Assembly: GCA_016212965.1 (NCBI GenBank)
Contig: JACRDA010000071.1
Coordinates: forward strand, 1-64,000
Direction of reading: 5' to 3'
Source: Myxococcales bacterium
GTDB taxonomy: Bacteria; Myxococcota_A; Polyangia; Polyangiales; Polyangiaceae
DNA: 64,000 nt
Part shown: positions 43,669 to 51,349 of the stretch, one piece after another
Layout: each line of letters opens with the position of its first letter
Position numbering within the stretch: the stretch's first letter is position 1
Made by a program: the position numbers and the translations under genes
Notes under the pieces: model-generated
Told to the model about the DNA's origin: nothing
The model's database searches: none
What the model saw: the letters and a program-made list of their open reading frames with translations, nothing else

Positions 43669-44069
43669 CGGCCCTCGAGCGAGCGGTTCGCGCCAGCGTC
43701 GTCCGACGCAGAGGTTGGATCACGCGCGGTCGGCCGCTGCTCGCGCTCACCTGGGTGCTCGCGGTTCACGCTTGCCAGCGCGAGGTGCGAACGGCGTCCT
43801 CGGCGAGCAGCGCGCCAAGCGCCGCGGCATCGGATCCGCCCGCACCGGAGGAGCGCGAGGTCGAGATCATCGTCGAGGGGATGCACTGCGCGACCTGTCC
43901 CGTCACCGTGCGCACTGCCGCCGAGAACTTGGCGGGAGTCATCGACGTCCGTGTGAGCATGGCCGAGGGCCGCGCCTGGGTCCGCTACCGACCGTCCGAG
44001 ACCGCGCCCGCGTTTGTCGCCGCCGCCATCACGGACTCTGGGTACCCGGCGCACGACGCGCGCCGGTAG
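43665..44069 (+). CDS. Second MerP-like HMA protein, probably a lipoprotein
   Basis: 134 residues. A hydrophobic segment ends in VHAC (about residue 37), a possible lipobox. After a Ser/Ala/Pro linker the HMA domain has GMHCATC, with Thr before the last Cys in place of the Ser of the first copy. It may be a membrane-tethered periplasmic Hg(II) carrier working beside MerP. Last gene of the mercury operon; an ECF-type promoter for the next operon begins 81 bp later. Confidence 0.75.
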   Translation: MTALERAVRASVVRRRGWITRGRPLLALTWVLAVHACQREVRTASSASSAPSAAASDPPAPEEREVEIIVEGMHCATCPVTVRTAAENLAGVIDVRVSMAEGRAWVRYRPSETAPAFVAAAITDSGYPAHDARR

Positions 44070-44149
44070 CCCTGTCGGGGGCTCGCACCGGCGACACACG
44101 GCTCGTGGCGCCGGGGCCGATCCGGCGAGCGAGATTCTCGCGCCACTGG

Positions 44150-44175
44150 CGTAACGAAACCTCCGGTGCGGCGAC
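44150..44175 (+). promoter_or_regulatory. Candidate ECF promoter for the second MNIO operon
   Basis: CGTAACG-N16-GAC, with GGCGAC at the -10 side and T at position 18. Predicted start near 44182, leader about 38 bases to ATG 44221 with GAAGGGA as SD. Confidence 0.7.
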
Positions 44176-44220
44176 CAAGCGTGCGAGTCGGTGAAGTGCC
44201 GACGAAGGGAAGAAACGATC

Positions 44221-44730
44221 ATGACCACCATCAGCAAATACGCCCTCGCTCTCGCCGTCCTCGGGTCCGGTGCCGCCCTGTCGGCGTGCACGACCGGCGC
44301 CAACGTTCACGCGACGGAGGTGCCTGCGGCCACCACGCCGAGCCCGGAGATGGCCGCGGGCGCGAAGGCGAGCTGCGGCGCGAACCACGCGCCCGGGGCG
44401 ATGTCGACCCCGACGGGCACCGGGGCGGCGGGCTCCTGCGGCGCGAAGGCCGCTGCCGCGGGCTCCTGCGGCGCAAAGCCCGGAAGCGAGGGTTCGATGG
44501 GCGCCAAGGTGCCGGCCGGTGCCGCAGCCTCCTGCGGGGCGAACGCCGGCGCGGTGGCCGCAGAGGCCTCGACGGCTGCCACTGCGCCGACGACCACCAC
44601 CACGAGCTCCGCCCAGACCGCGCCGCCAGCGGCGCCGGCCAAGGGCGCCGTCGCAGCGCCGAAGGCGGGTGCGACGGTCGGCAAGCAGGCGCCCGCCCAG
44701 GGCGGTTGCGGCGCCGGATCCTGTGGCTGA
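44221..44730 (+). CDS. GSCGAK-repeat lipoprotein, likely MNIO RiPP precursor of an unusual type
   Basis: 169 residues from ATG 44221. A lipoprotein signal ends in ALSAC (about 22). The mature chain is low-complexity (Ala/Thr/Pro/Gly) with Cys only in short repeats: ASCGAN, GSCGAK, GSCGAK, ASCGAN and a terminal GGCGAGSCG. One repeat reads GSMGAK, with Met for Cys. This resembles the EGKCG-repeat HvfA precursors more than BufA1 or BufA2. It is first in an operon with DUF692 and DUF2063 genes and so is the probable substrate. If so, several separate Cys-Gly sites would be modified along one exported, membrane-anchored chain. Confidence 0.75.
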   Translation: MTTISKYALALAVLGSGAALSACTTGANVHATEVPAATTPSPEMAAGAKASCGANHAPGAMSTPTGTGAAGSCGAKAAAAGSCGAKPGSEGSMGAKVPAGAAASCGANAGAVAAEASTAATAPTTTTTSSAQTAPPAAPAKGAVAAPKAGATVGKQAPAQGGCGAGSCG

Positions 44731-44763
44731 CGCGTCGCAGGCGCGAGCACGAGGAGCATGAAC

Positions 44764-45648
44764 ATGAGCGTCGAGCAACTCGAAGGCGTGGGTCTCGGTC
44801 TGCGCTGGGAGTTTCTGCACGAGGTGCTCGGCGCCGCTCCCGGCGCGCTCGACGCCATCCGGTTCTTCGAGGTGGCGCCCGAGAACTACATGCGCCGGGG
44901 GGGCTACTTCCCCCACGCTCTGGCGACCGTCGCGGAGCGCCACCCGGTGACGACGCACGGCCTCACGCTCTCACTCGGCGGCGCCGACCCGCTCGACGCG
45001 GACTACCTCGCGGAGCTTCGCCGGTTCCTCGGGCGTTTCGGCGCCGGCTGGCACTCCGACCACCTGTGCTTCTCGGGCGCCGGTGGGGGCGTCTTGCACG
45101 ACCTCTTGCCGGTCGCCTTCACGACGAGCGCGGCGAAGCGCGTCGCCGCGCGCGTGCGCGAGGCGAGCGAACGACTCGGCCTTCCTGTCGCCGTCGAGAA
45201 CATCAGCTACTACACGACGCTCGGCGGCGACCCGCGCGATGAGCCCGCGTTCATCGCCGAGGTCCTCGAGCGCGCCGACTGCGGCCTGTTGCTCGACCTC
45301 AACAACCTCGACGTCAACGCCGAGAACCACGGCTTCGACGCGCGCGCCTGGCTCTCCGGGATCCCGCTCGAGCGCGTGGTCGAGATCCACGTCGCGGGCC
45401 CCGAGCGCTGGAGCGATGCCCGTGCCGAGCTCCTCGTCGACACCCACGGCGCCCCGGTGCGCCCGCCCGTCTACGAGCTCCTCTCGCGCGTCATCTCACG
45501 CACGGGCCCGGTGCCCGTGCTGCTCGAGCGCGACAACAACGTCCCGCCGCTCGCGGAGCTCCTCGACGAGGTCGCGGCGATCGATCGGGTGTATCGCTCG
45601 GCCATCGCGAAGTGGCGCGCCGTGCACGAGGGACGCCATGCAGCCTGA
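44764..45648 (+). CDS. MNIO (DUF692) oxygenase of the second RiPP locus
   Basis: About 294 residues; ATG 44764 is preferred to 44758, which stands only one base after GAGGAG. DUF692 barrel blocks with probable iron ligands: THGLTLSLGG, HSDHLCFSG, ENISYYTTLGG, LLDLNNLDVNAENHGFD, IHVAGP, DTHGAPV and LLERDNNVPP. Overall it is clearly diverged from the bufB copy at 25452, in line with a different precursor. It would oxidise Cys residues in the GSCGAK repeats. It overlaps the DUF2063 gene by 11 bp, as in the first locus. Confidence 0.86.
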   Translation: MSVEQLEGVGLGLRWEFLHEVLGAAPGALDAIRFFEVAPENYMRRGGYFPHALATVAERHPVTTHGLTLSLGGADPLDADYLAELRRFLGRFGAGWHSDHLCFSGAGGGVLHDLLPVAFTTSAAKRVAARVREASERLGLPVAVENISYYTTLGGDPRDEPAFIAEVLERADCGLLLDLNNLDVNAENHGFDARAWLSGIPLERVVEIHVAGPERWSDARAELLVDTHGAPVRPPVYELLSRVISRTGPVPVLLERDNNVPPLAELLDEVAAIDRVYRSAIAKWRAVHEGRHAA

Positions 45649-46498
45649 CCTCCAACCAGAGCGCGCACCCGAGAGCATCGGGCCGTTCGAGGCCGCGCTG
45701 GTCGAGCTCATCTGCACGGCTGACGCCGCGTCGCTCGAGCGCGATCTACCCGCCATCTTCGCGGCCCACGGGGTCGTCGACGCAGCGCGCGCGCTCGAGG
45801 CCGATCCGCGCGCGCCTGCGCGCCTCTTGGCCTACCGCACCCTCGTTCACGCGCGCTTCCGCGGGGTCGCCGAGGTGACGATGCCACGTACCGCCGCGCG
45901 CCTCGGACCGGAGCGGCTCGCGGCCGAGGTCGCCCACTTCGTCGAGGAGCACGCGTCGCCCTCGCCCTATGTGCGCGACGTCGCGACGGAGCTCTGCGCG
46001 TGGTGGACTCGTCGCTGGCCCGGTGACGCGAGCGTTCCGGGCTACCTGCTCGATCTCGCGCGGCACGAGCTGCTCGCGGTCGACGTCGGAGCGGCCGAAG
46101 ACGACGCGCCGCCCGACGCGGGCCCCGGGGCGGTGCTGTCGGCCTGGAGCGCCCTCCGCCTCCAACGCGGCGCCCGCCTCGTGCGCTACGCGTTCGCGGT
46201 CCACCGTCTCCCGGAGGACGACGTGTCCGCGGTCCCCGAGCGCATCGACACGGCGCTCCTCGCCTATCGCGATCGCGAGCACTGGGTGCGGTACCTCGAG
46301 CTCTCCACGCTCGGCGCCGCCGTCGTCGAGCGGCTCCGCGCCGGAGCCTCGCTCGAGGTCGCCGTGCGCGAGGGTTGCGGAGAGGCCGGAGCGTCGCTCG
46401 ACGGCGCCACCCTCGCTGGCATCGTGGCGCTGCTCGAGGATCTCGAGAGGCGCGGAATCGTGCTCGGGCAGGACGCAGGCAGCACCACCGGGCAGTGA
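45638..46498 (+). CDS. DUF2063-like partner of the second MNIO enzyme (HvfC-type)
   Basis: About 286 residues from ATG 45638, overlapping the DUF692 end by 11 bp. It is helical throughout, with the DUF2063-type block RLLAYRTLVHARFRGVAEVTMPRTAARLG (shown in part: LLAYRTLVHARF, VTMPRTAARLG) near residues 60-95 and a C-terminal winged-helix-like part. It is more diverged than the first copy. It likely binds the precursor leader and presents it to the oxygenase. The AhpD-like gene begins 12 bp later. Confidence 0.72.
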   Translation: MQPDLQPERAPESIGPFEAALVELICTADAASLERDLPAIFAAHGVVDAARALEADPRAPARLLAYRTLVHARFRGVAEVTMPRTAARLGPERLAAEVAHFVEEHASPSPYVRDVATELCAWWTRRWPGDASVPGYLLDLARHELLAVDVGAAEDDAPPDAGPGAVLSAWSALRLQRGARLVRYAFAVHRLPEDDVSAVPERIDTALLAYRDREHWVRYLELSTLGAAVVERLRAGASLEVAVREGCGEAGASLDGATLAGIVALLEDLERRGIVLGQDAGSTTGQ

Positions 46499-46510
46499 AG
46501 GTGAACGGAC

Positions 46511-47104
46511 ATGGGCCCGACAGACGACAGCCACGACGCCGCCGCGCCCCGCAGCGGCCAGCGCATCGCGGGCCGCGCAACGGCCCCGCTGTGGCTGCGA
46601 GCGTTCTACCGCCTCCAGAGGCACCGCTACGGCGAGGTGCTCGAGCCGACGCGCGTCTGGGCGCGCGTCCCCGCGGCGCTCCTCGGCTTCGTCCACCTCG
46701 TCGCGGCGGTGGACCGTTCGAGCTCGCGGCTGCCGCCTGCGCTGCGTTCGCTCGTGATGGTGAAGGTCTCGCAAGTGAACACCTGCGCGTTCTGCATCGA
46801 CCTCAACGCGGCGAGCGTGCAAAAGCGCGGCGTCTCGAACGACAAGCTCGCAGAGCTCCCGGAGCATGGCGCGTCGCCGCTCTTCACGGAGGTGGAGCGC
46901 GCCGCCCTCGACTACGCAGTCGCCGTAACGAAAGACGCCGCAGCGATCGACGACGAGCTCTTCGCGCGCCTTCGCCGCTTCTTCGACGACGACGCCATCG
47001 TGGAGCTCACGGCGCTCGTCGCGCTCCAGAATGCCTCGAGCAAATTCAACGCGGCGCTCCGCATTCCGGCGCAGGGCTTGTGCTTCGTGCCGCCGCGGCC
47101 GTGA
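46511..47104 (+). CDS. AhpD-like carboxymuconolactone decarboxylase-family protein (second copy)
   Basis: 197 residues. NTCAFCIDLNAASVQKRG (C-x2-C about residues 94-97) is the AhpD-type redox site, but with Asp-Leu-Asn where the first copy has Val-His-Ser, so the usual His is missing. The all-helical fold is otherwise kept (LFTEVERAALDYAVAVT). It is co-operonic with the MNIO genes, and its stop overlaps the MFS start (GTGA). Its recurrence at both MNIO loci suggests a shared redox function. Confidence 0.72.
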   Translation: MGPTDDSHDAAAPRSGQRIAGRATAPLWLRAFYRLQRHRYGEVLEPTRVWARVPAALLGFVHLVAAVDRSSSRLPPALRSLVMVKVSQVNTCAFCIDLNAASVQKRGVSNDKLAELPEHGASPLFTEVERAALDYAVAVTKDAAAIDDELFARLRRFFDDDAIVELTALVALQNASSKFNAALRIPAQGLCFVPPRP

Positions 47105-48408
47105 GCGAGGCGCCCATCCGCGTGGCAGCTCATGCCAGCTCCGGGGTCGCGCGCCTGCTTGGCGCCAACGCGCTCATCCGAGTCGCGGCGTCCGCGTCGG
47201 GGCAGCTCTTCGCGTACTGGCTCGCCGAACGCCTCGGGCACGATGCGGGCGTAGGCGCGATCCTCGGTGGCCTGGTCGGCGCCAGCTTCTTCGTCACGGA
47301 GCTCCTCGGCGCGCCCTTCGCCGGCCGCGTTGCGGACACCGTCGGACAGCGCCGTGTGCTGCGACGCGGACCCGTCTTTGGTGCGGCGTCGGGGCTCGTC
47401 GCCCTGGGTGGCACCCTCGGCTCCACCTGCCCTGTCGGGCTCCTTGCGGCGCTGCTCGTGGCGGCGCGCACGCTCGAGGGCGCGAGCGCAGCGTGCGCCG
47501 TGCCGACGACCCTCACGCTGCTGTCGCGTGCGACCGAGGGGAATGCCGCGCGCCGCACGCGCGTGATGGGCCTCTTCGAAGTGACGTCGCTCGTGGCCAT
47601 GATCGCCGGCTTCGCGCTGGCGGGTCTCTCGTGGCGCGCGGCCGGGACGGTCGCCTTCCTGGCGCTACCCGCGCTGTACGCCGCGGCGTGGCTTGCGGTC
47701 GGCTCGAGCGCTCGCGAGCCCAGGCCCGTCGCACCGAGCGCCCAGTCTGGCGTGGCCGACCCACACCTCCCGACGGTGCTCGCGACGCTGCGAGCGCTCG
47801 CACGCGACCGCGGCAGCCTGCCTTTCGCCGTCGCGTGGCTCAGCGTGAACGCCGTCGTCGGCGCCTGGCTCCAGCACGCGCCCTACGTGCTCACCCTGCC
47901 GGAGCGAACGCCAGGGCAGCTGCTCTCCGGCGGCCTCGAGAGCCACGAGGCCGGAGCGGCCTTCGTCGTCTGGGGTCTGCTCTTCCTCGCGGGCATCGCT
48001 GCCTGGTCGGGCCTCGCGCCCCGGGCACCACGGCGGCGGGTGCTCGCTCTGGGTCTCGTGGCGATGCTGGGAGTCGCCGGTACGCTCGCACTCGTGAACC
48101 ACGGCGCGCCGAGGGCGTTGCTCGCGCTCGGCGCGCTCCTCGTCGTTGTCGAGAGCGGCTTCACGCCCGCGGCTCTCGCGCACCTCGCCGACCTCACGGC
48201 GCGGCACGATGCGGCGCGCGGCACCGCCCTCGGGCTCTACTCGCTGCTGCTCGGCGGCGGGCAGCTCCTCGGGCATGGTCTCGGCGCACCTTTCGTGGCG
48301 CTCCTGCGCATGGATGGCCTGCTCATCTTGACCGCGCTGCTGTCGCTCGTGGCGCTGCTTGCCGTCGCGCATATGCCGGCGCGCGCGCACCAGGTCCCTT
48401 CGACGTAA
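47101..48408 (+). CDS. MFS transporter
   Basis: About 435 residues from GTG 47101, overlapping the AhpD-like stop. Twelve predicted helices; the loop between helices 2 and 3 reads GRVADTVGQRRV, the family's G-x3-D-x-x-G-x-R-x-x motif. A central cytoplasmic loop lies near residue 205. As last gene of the second MNIO operon it may export a small product or signal, or import a metal complex; a large peptide substrate would be unusual for MFS. Substrate unknown. Confidence 0.75.
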   Translation: MSEAPIRVAAHASSGVARLLGANALIRVAASASGQLFAYWLAERLGHDAGVGAILGGLVGASFFVTELLGAPFAGRVADTVGQRRVLRRGPVFGAASGLVALGGTLGSTCPVGLLAALLVAARTLEGASAACAVPTTLTLLSRATEGNAARRTRVMGLFEVTSLVAMIAGFALAGLSWRAAGTVAFLALPALYAAAWLAVGSSAREPRPVAPSAQSGVADPHLPTVLATLRALARDRGSLPFAVAWLSVNAVVGAWLQHAPYVLTLPERTPGQLLSGGLESHEAGAAFVVWGLLFLAGIAAWSGLAPRAPRRRVLALGLVAMLGVAGTLALVNHGAPRALLALGALLVVVESGFTPAALAHLADLTARHDAARGTALGLYSLLLGGGQLLGHGLGAPFVALLRMDGLLILTALLSLVALLAVAHMPARAHQVPST

Positions 48409-48429
48409 CGGTCGGGCGCCTTGGGAGAC
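48404..48429 (+). promoter_or_regulatory. Candidate ECF promoter for the YceI gene
   Basis: CGTAACG-N16-GAC, with GGAGAC at the -10 side and T at position 18. It straddles the MFS stop codon. Predicted leader about 63 bases to ATG 48499. Confidence 0.7.
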
Positions 48430-48498
48430 CAAGCCCCAATCGCTCTGCCCGCGTGGATGGTCCGCGCAGGGGCTCGAGCCACAGACAGGTGGTCCCTC

Positions 48499-49311
48499 AT
48501 GAATCGCAAGGTCAAGTTCGCGCTGCTCGGTGTCGGGGTCGTGCTGCTCGGAGCCGGCACGGCGTTCTTCGTCTCCACCCAGATCGACGACACCTCCGCC
48601 ATCGGTGTGCGTGCGGCACCTCCTCCTCCTCCCCCGGCTGAGCCGGCTGTGAAGGGCGCCGTGCGCATGGCCGTCGCGGAGAGCGGCAACGTGCGGTTTG
48701 TCATCGACGCCCCGGAAGAGAAGATCAAGGGCCGCTGGGGCAAGCTGCGCGGCCAGCTCGATGTCGAACCGACGGACCTTCGGAAGACGACTGGCCAGAT
48801 CGATGTCGACCTCGCCGACACCACCACCGAGACCTTCGACGACGCCGCGAAGAACCTGAAGCAGACCGAGCACGCGCGCAACTGGTTCGAGCTCGGCACC
48901 GACGTGCCCGAGGCGCAGCGCGAGCAGAATCGCTGGGCGCGCTTCACCGTCGAGAAGGTGGACGAGGTCGGCGCGGTGAACCTCGCCAGCGTGGCGCCGA
49001 CCGGCGACGCGCGCACGGTGCACGTGACGGCGAGCGGGCACCTCTGGCTCCACGGCGTGACCTCACCGAAGACCGTGAAGCTCGTGCTCACGCTCGGCGG
49101 CCCGGCGGAGCGCCCGACATCGCTCCGCATCGCCACCGAGGCACCGATGCCGGTGTCGATGAAGGAGCACGACGTCAAGCCCCGCGACGTCGTCGGGAGG
49201 TTCCTCAAGGGCGCGTCCGAAAAGGTGGGCGCCAAGATCGTTGACGACGTACAGATCTTCTTCGAGATCGAGGCGCGAGCGGTCGCAGGTGCCGAGGCGC
49301 TCGCCCGGTAG
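48499..49311 (+). CDS. YceI-like periplasmic lipocalin-fold protein
   Basis: About 270 residues from ATG 48499. A single N-terminal hydrophobic segment (FALLGVGVVLLGAGTAFFV) is followed by a poly-Pro stretch and a YceI domain: NVRFVIDAPEEKIKGRWG, GQIDVDLADTTTETFDDAAKN, HVTASGHLWLHGVTSPK. YceI proteins are beta-barrels that bind polyisoprenoids or amphiphiles and respond to stress. A membrane-anchored periplasmic location is likely. It has its own ECF-type promoter; the redoxin gene follows 84 bp later and may be read through. Confidence 0.78.
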   Translation: MNRKVKFALLGVGVVLLGAGTAFFVSTQIDDTSAIGVRAAPPPPPPAEPAVKGAVRMAVAESGNVRFVIDAPEEKIKGRWGKLRGQLDVEPTDLRKTTGQIDVDLADTTTETFDDAAKNLKQTEHARNWFELGTDVPEAQREQNRWARFTVEKVDEVGAVNLASVAPTGDARTVHVTASGHLWLHGVTSPKTVKLVLTLGGPAERPTSLRIATEAPMPVSMKEHDVKPRDVVGRFLKGASEKVGAKIVDDVQIFFEIEARAVAGAEALAR

Positions 49312-49395
49312 ATGCCGCGACCAAACCCGCGCCGGTGCCGTCTTTGCGCTCGCCCCGCCGCATCGTACATGACAGCAACAAACTGGGTGCCGAAC

Positions 49396-50175
49396 ATGGG
49401 TATGTCTCCGCGAATCATAGGGCTCGTCGCCTGCGCCGCGCTCGCAGCAGCGTGCGACGGACGCCGCGACCCACCCGCGCCCGATGCGCGCTCGAGCGGC
49501 CTCGCGTCGACGGCCTCGACTTCGGCCGCGCCGGCCACCGGCTCGGCCTCGAGCGGGAGCTCCGCGGCGCCGGGGCATCCCATGAAGGCCTACGCCTTCA
49601 CCGCCGACGAGCGCGTCGGCAAGCTTCCCGACGGCGTCGGCATTGCCGTCGGCGCGAGGGCGCCGGACTTCACGATCGATGACGCGTCGGGCGGGAACGT
49701 GCGCCTCGCCGACCTCATCGCCAAGGGGCACGTGCTCCTTTCCTTCTACCGCGGCGGTTGGTGTCCGTACTGCAGCTTCGAGGTGCACGACCTGACCGAC
49801 GCCTACCCGGAGTTCCGGAAGCGCGGCGTGACGCCGGTGGCGATCAGCGTCGACAGGCCGGAAGAATCCTCGAAGACTGCGGCCACCTACGAGATCCCGT
49901 TCCCGGTGCTGAGCGATCCCGACCTCGTTGCCCACCGCGCGTTTCGTGTGGTGCACGTCGCAGACGAGGCGGAGTTCGGGAAGCTGAAGAGCTTCGGCAT
50001 CGACCTCGAGCGCGCGAGCGGTCGCGACCACCACAGCTTCGCCATCCCCTCGTACTTCCTCGTGAGCCGCGACGGCATCGTGCGCTGGGCTCACGCCGAC
50101 GCCGAGTACAAGGTGAGGCCGAGTAGGAGGCAGCTGCTCGCCGCGGTCGATGCGGCGCGTCTGCTACCGCCGTGA
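49396..50175 (+). CDS. Peroxiredoxin/redoxin-family lipoprotein
   Basis: About 259 residues from ATG 49396 (49402 is also possible). A lipobox LAAAC gives a membrane anchor near residue 20, then a Ser/Ala-rich linker. The AhpC/TSA-like fold has GARAPDFTIDDASGGNVRL and the site FYRGGWCPYCSFE, with a C-x2-C, plus the downstream VAISVDRPEES. It would reduce peroxides or disulfides in the periplasm. It may be co-transcribed with yceI under the same ECF-type promoter. SDR gene follows separately. Confidence 0.78.
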   Translation: MGMSPRIIGLVACAALAAACDGRRDPPAPDARSSGLASTASTSAAPATGSASSGSSAAPGHPMKAYAFTADERVGKLPDGVGIAVGARAPDFTIDDASGGNVRLADLIAKGHVLLSFYRGGWCPYCSFEVHDLTDAYPEFRKRGVTPVAISVDRPEESSKTAATYEIPFPVLSDPDLVAHRAFRVVHVADEAEFGKLKSFGIDLERASGRDHHSFAIPSYFLVSRDGIVRWAHADAEYKVRPSRRQLLAAVDAARLLPP

Positions 50176-50246
50176 TCGAGCCACCACCCCCGTCGACGTT
50201 CCTCATCGACTGGCCCGCCGTCCTCTCGCGGCGGTAGGGTGCCCCC

Positions 50247-51164
50247 ATGGTGGACGACGTGACGGCAAGCGTCCCGGACTCGCGAGGCGGCACGCCGACG
50301 TGCCTCGTCACGGGCGCCAACGCGGGCATCGGCCGGGCGGCGGCGATCGAGCTCGCCCGCGCCGGCTGCCACGTGCTCCTCGGCTGCCGCAGCCGGGAGC
50401 GCGGGGAGGCAGCGGTCGCAGAAGTGAGGGCGCGTGCGGAGAGCGAGCGCGTGGAGCTCGCGCAGGTCGATCTGTCCCTGCGCGCGTCCGTCCGCGCACT
50501 CGGCGCCGAGCTGCGCGCGCGCCTGCCGGCCCTCGACGTCCTCATCCACAACGCCGCGGCCTTCGACCTCGCGCAGCGCGAGCGCGAGGTGACGAGCGAG
50601 GGGGTGGAGACCCACTGGGCCACGAACCACCTCGGCCCCGTGGCCCTGACCGACGAGCTCCGTCCGCTCCTCGCGGCTAGCGCGGGGGCGCGCGTCGTCA
50701 CGGTCTCGTCGAAGGGGCTGCAGGTCTTCCCCTGCCTGAGAGTGCACGTCGACGACCCCGAGTTCCGCACGCGGCGCTTCAGCGTCCCGCGCGCCTACTA
50801 CCAGTCGAAGCTCGCCCAGGAGATCTACACCCGCGCCCTCGCCGACGAGCTCGCCGCGACCCGCATCACGGTGCACTGCGTGCGCGTCACGAACGTGCGG
50901 GTCGATCTCGCGCGCTACCCCGACCTCTCAGCCGCTGCCCGCTTCGCCTACGGCATCAAGCGCCGCTTCGCCATCACGCCGGAGGCCATGGCCCAGACCT
51001 ACTGCTGGCTCGCGCTCGCCGGGGACGCGCGCGCCCGCCACGGGCAGACCTTCGACGAGCGGCAGCGGCCGGTGCGGCCCGTGCGCGGGGCCCGCGACGT
51101 CGAGCACGCCGCTGCGGTGATGGCGCTCACGCGGCGCTATCTCGACGCGGCGCCCGCAGCCTGA
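50247..51164 (+). CDS. Short-chain dehydrogenase/reductase
   Basis: 305 residues. The cofactor motif TGANAGIGRAAA (T-G-x3-G-x-G) lies near residues 22-33, the NAG-equivalent is IHNAAAF, and the catalytic YYQSK (Y-x3-K) is near 189. It resembles the retinol dehydrogenase/WW-domain oxidoreductase-like SDRs. NADP use is suggested by CRSRERG after the second beta strand. Substrate unknown. Not obviously linked to its neighbours. Confidence 0.82.
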   Translation: MVDDVTASVPDSRGGTPTCLVTGANAGIGRAAAIELARAGCHVLLGCRSRERGEAAVAEVRARAESERVELAQVDLSLRASVRALGAELRARLPALDVLIHNAAAFDLAQREREVTSEGVETHWATNHLGPVALTDELRPLLAASAGARVVTVSSKGLQVFPCLRVHVDDPEFRTRRFSVPRAYYQSKLAQEIYTRALADELAATRITVHCVRVTNVRVDLARYPDLSAAARFAYGIKRRFAITPEAMAQTYCWLALAGDARARHGQTFDERQRPVRPVRGARDVEHAAAVMALTRRYLDAAPAA

Positions 51165-51213
51165 CGGCTCCACCGGACTCCACCCCGCCCCGCCCGCTCG
51201 GAGGTTCGGCCTT

Positions 51214-51242
51214 TTGACAGCGGCGCGCCGGGTCCGTACGCT
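51214..51242 (+). promoter_or_regulatory. Housekeeping-type promoter for the DHH gene
   Basis: A perfect -35 TTGACA (51214-51219), 17-bp spacer, then TACGCT as a partial -10 (51237-51242). Predicted start near 51249, about 100 bases before ATG 51350. Confidence 0.45.
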
Positions 51243-51349
51243 GGACGGGTCGGGCGAGCGGGTGCTCGCTCGGCGAAGGAGCGCGCGCGTGAGTTGTTCG
51301 TTCGTCGGCCCGGCGAGCTCGCTCGAGCAGCGCTGAAGGCAGCCCGATC

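Noticed and set aside
46921-46950. CGTAACGAAAGACG inside the second AhpD-like gene as an ECF promoter
   Set aside because: GAC falls at the wrong distance and there is no gene start downstream in range other than the MFS gene, which is translationally coupled.
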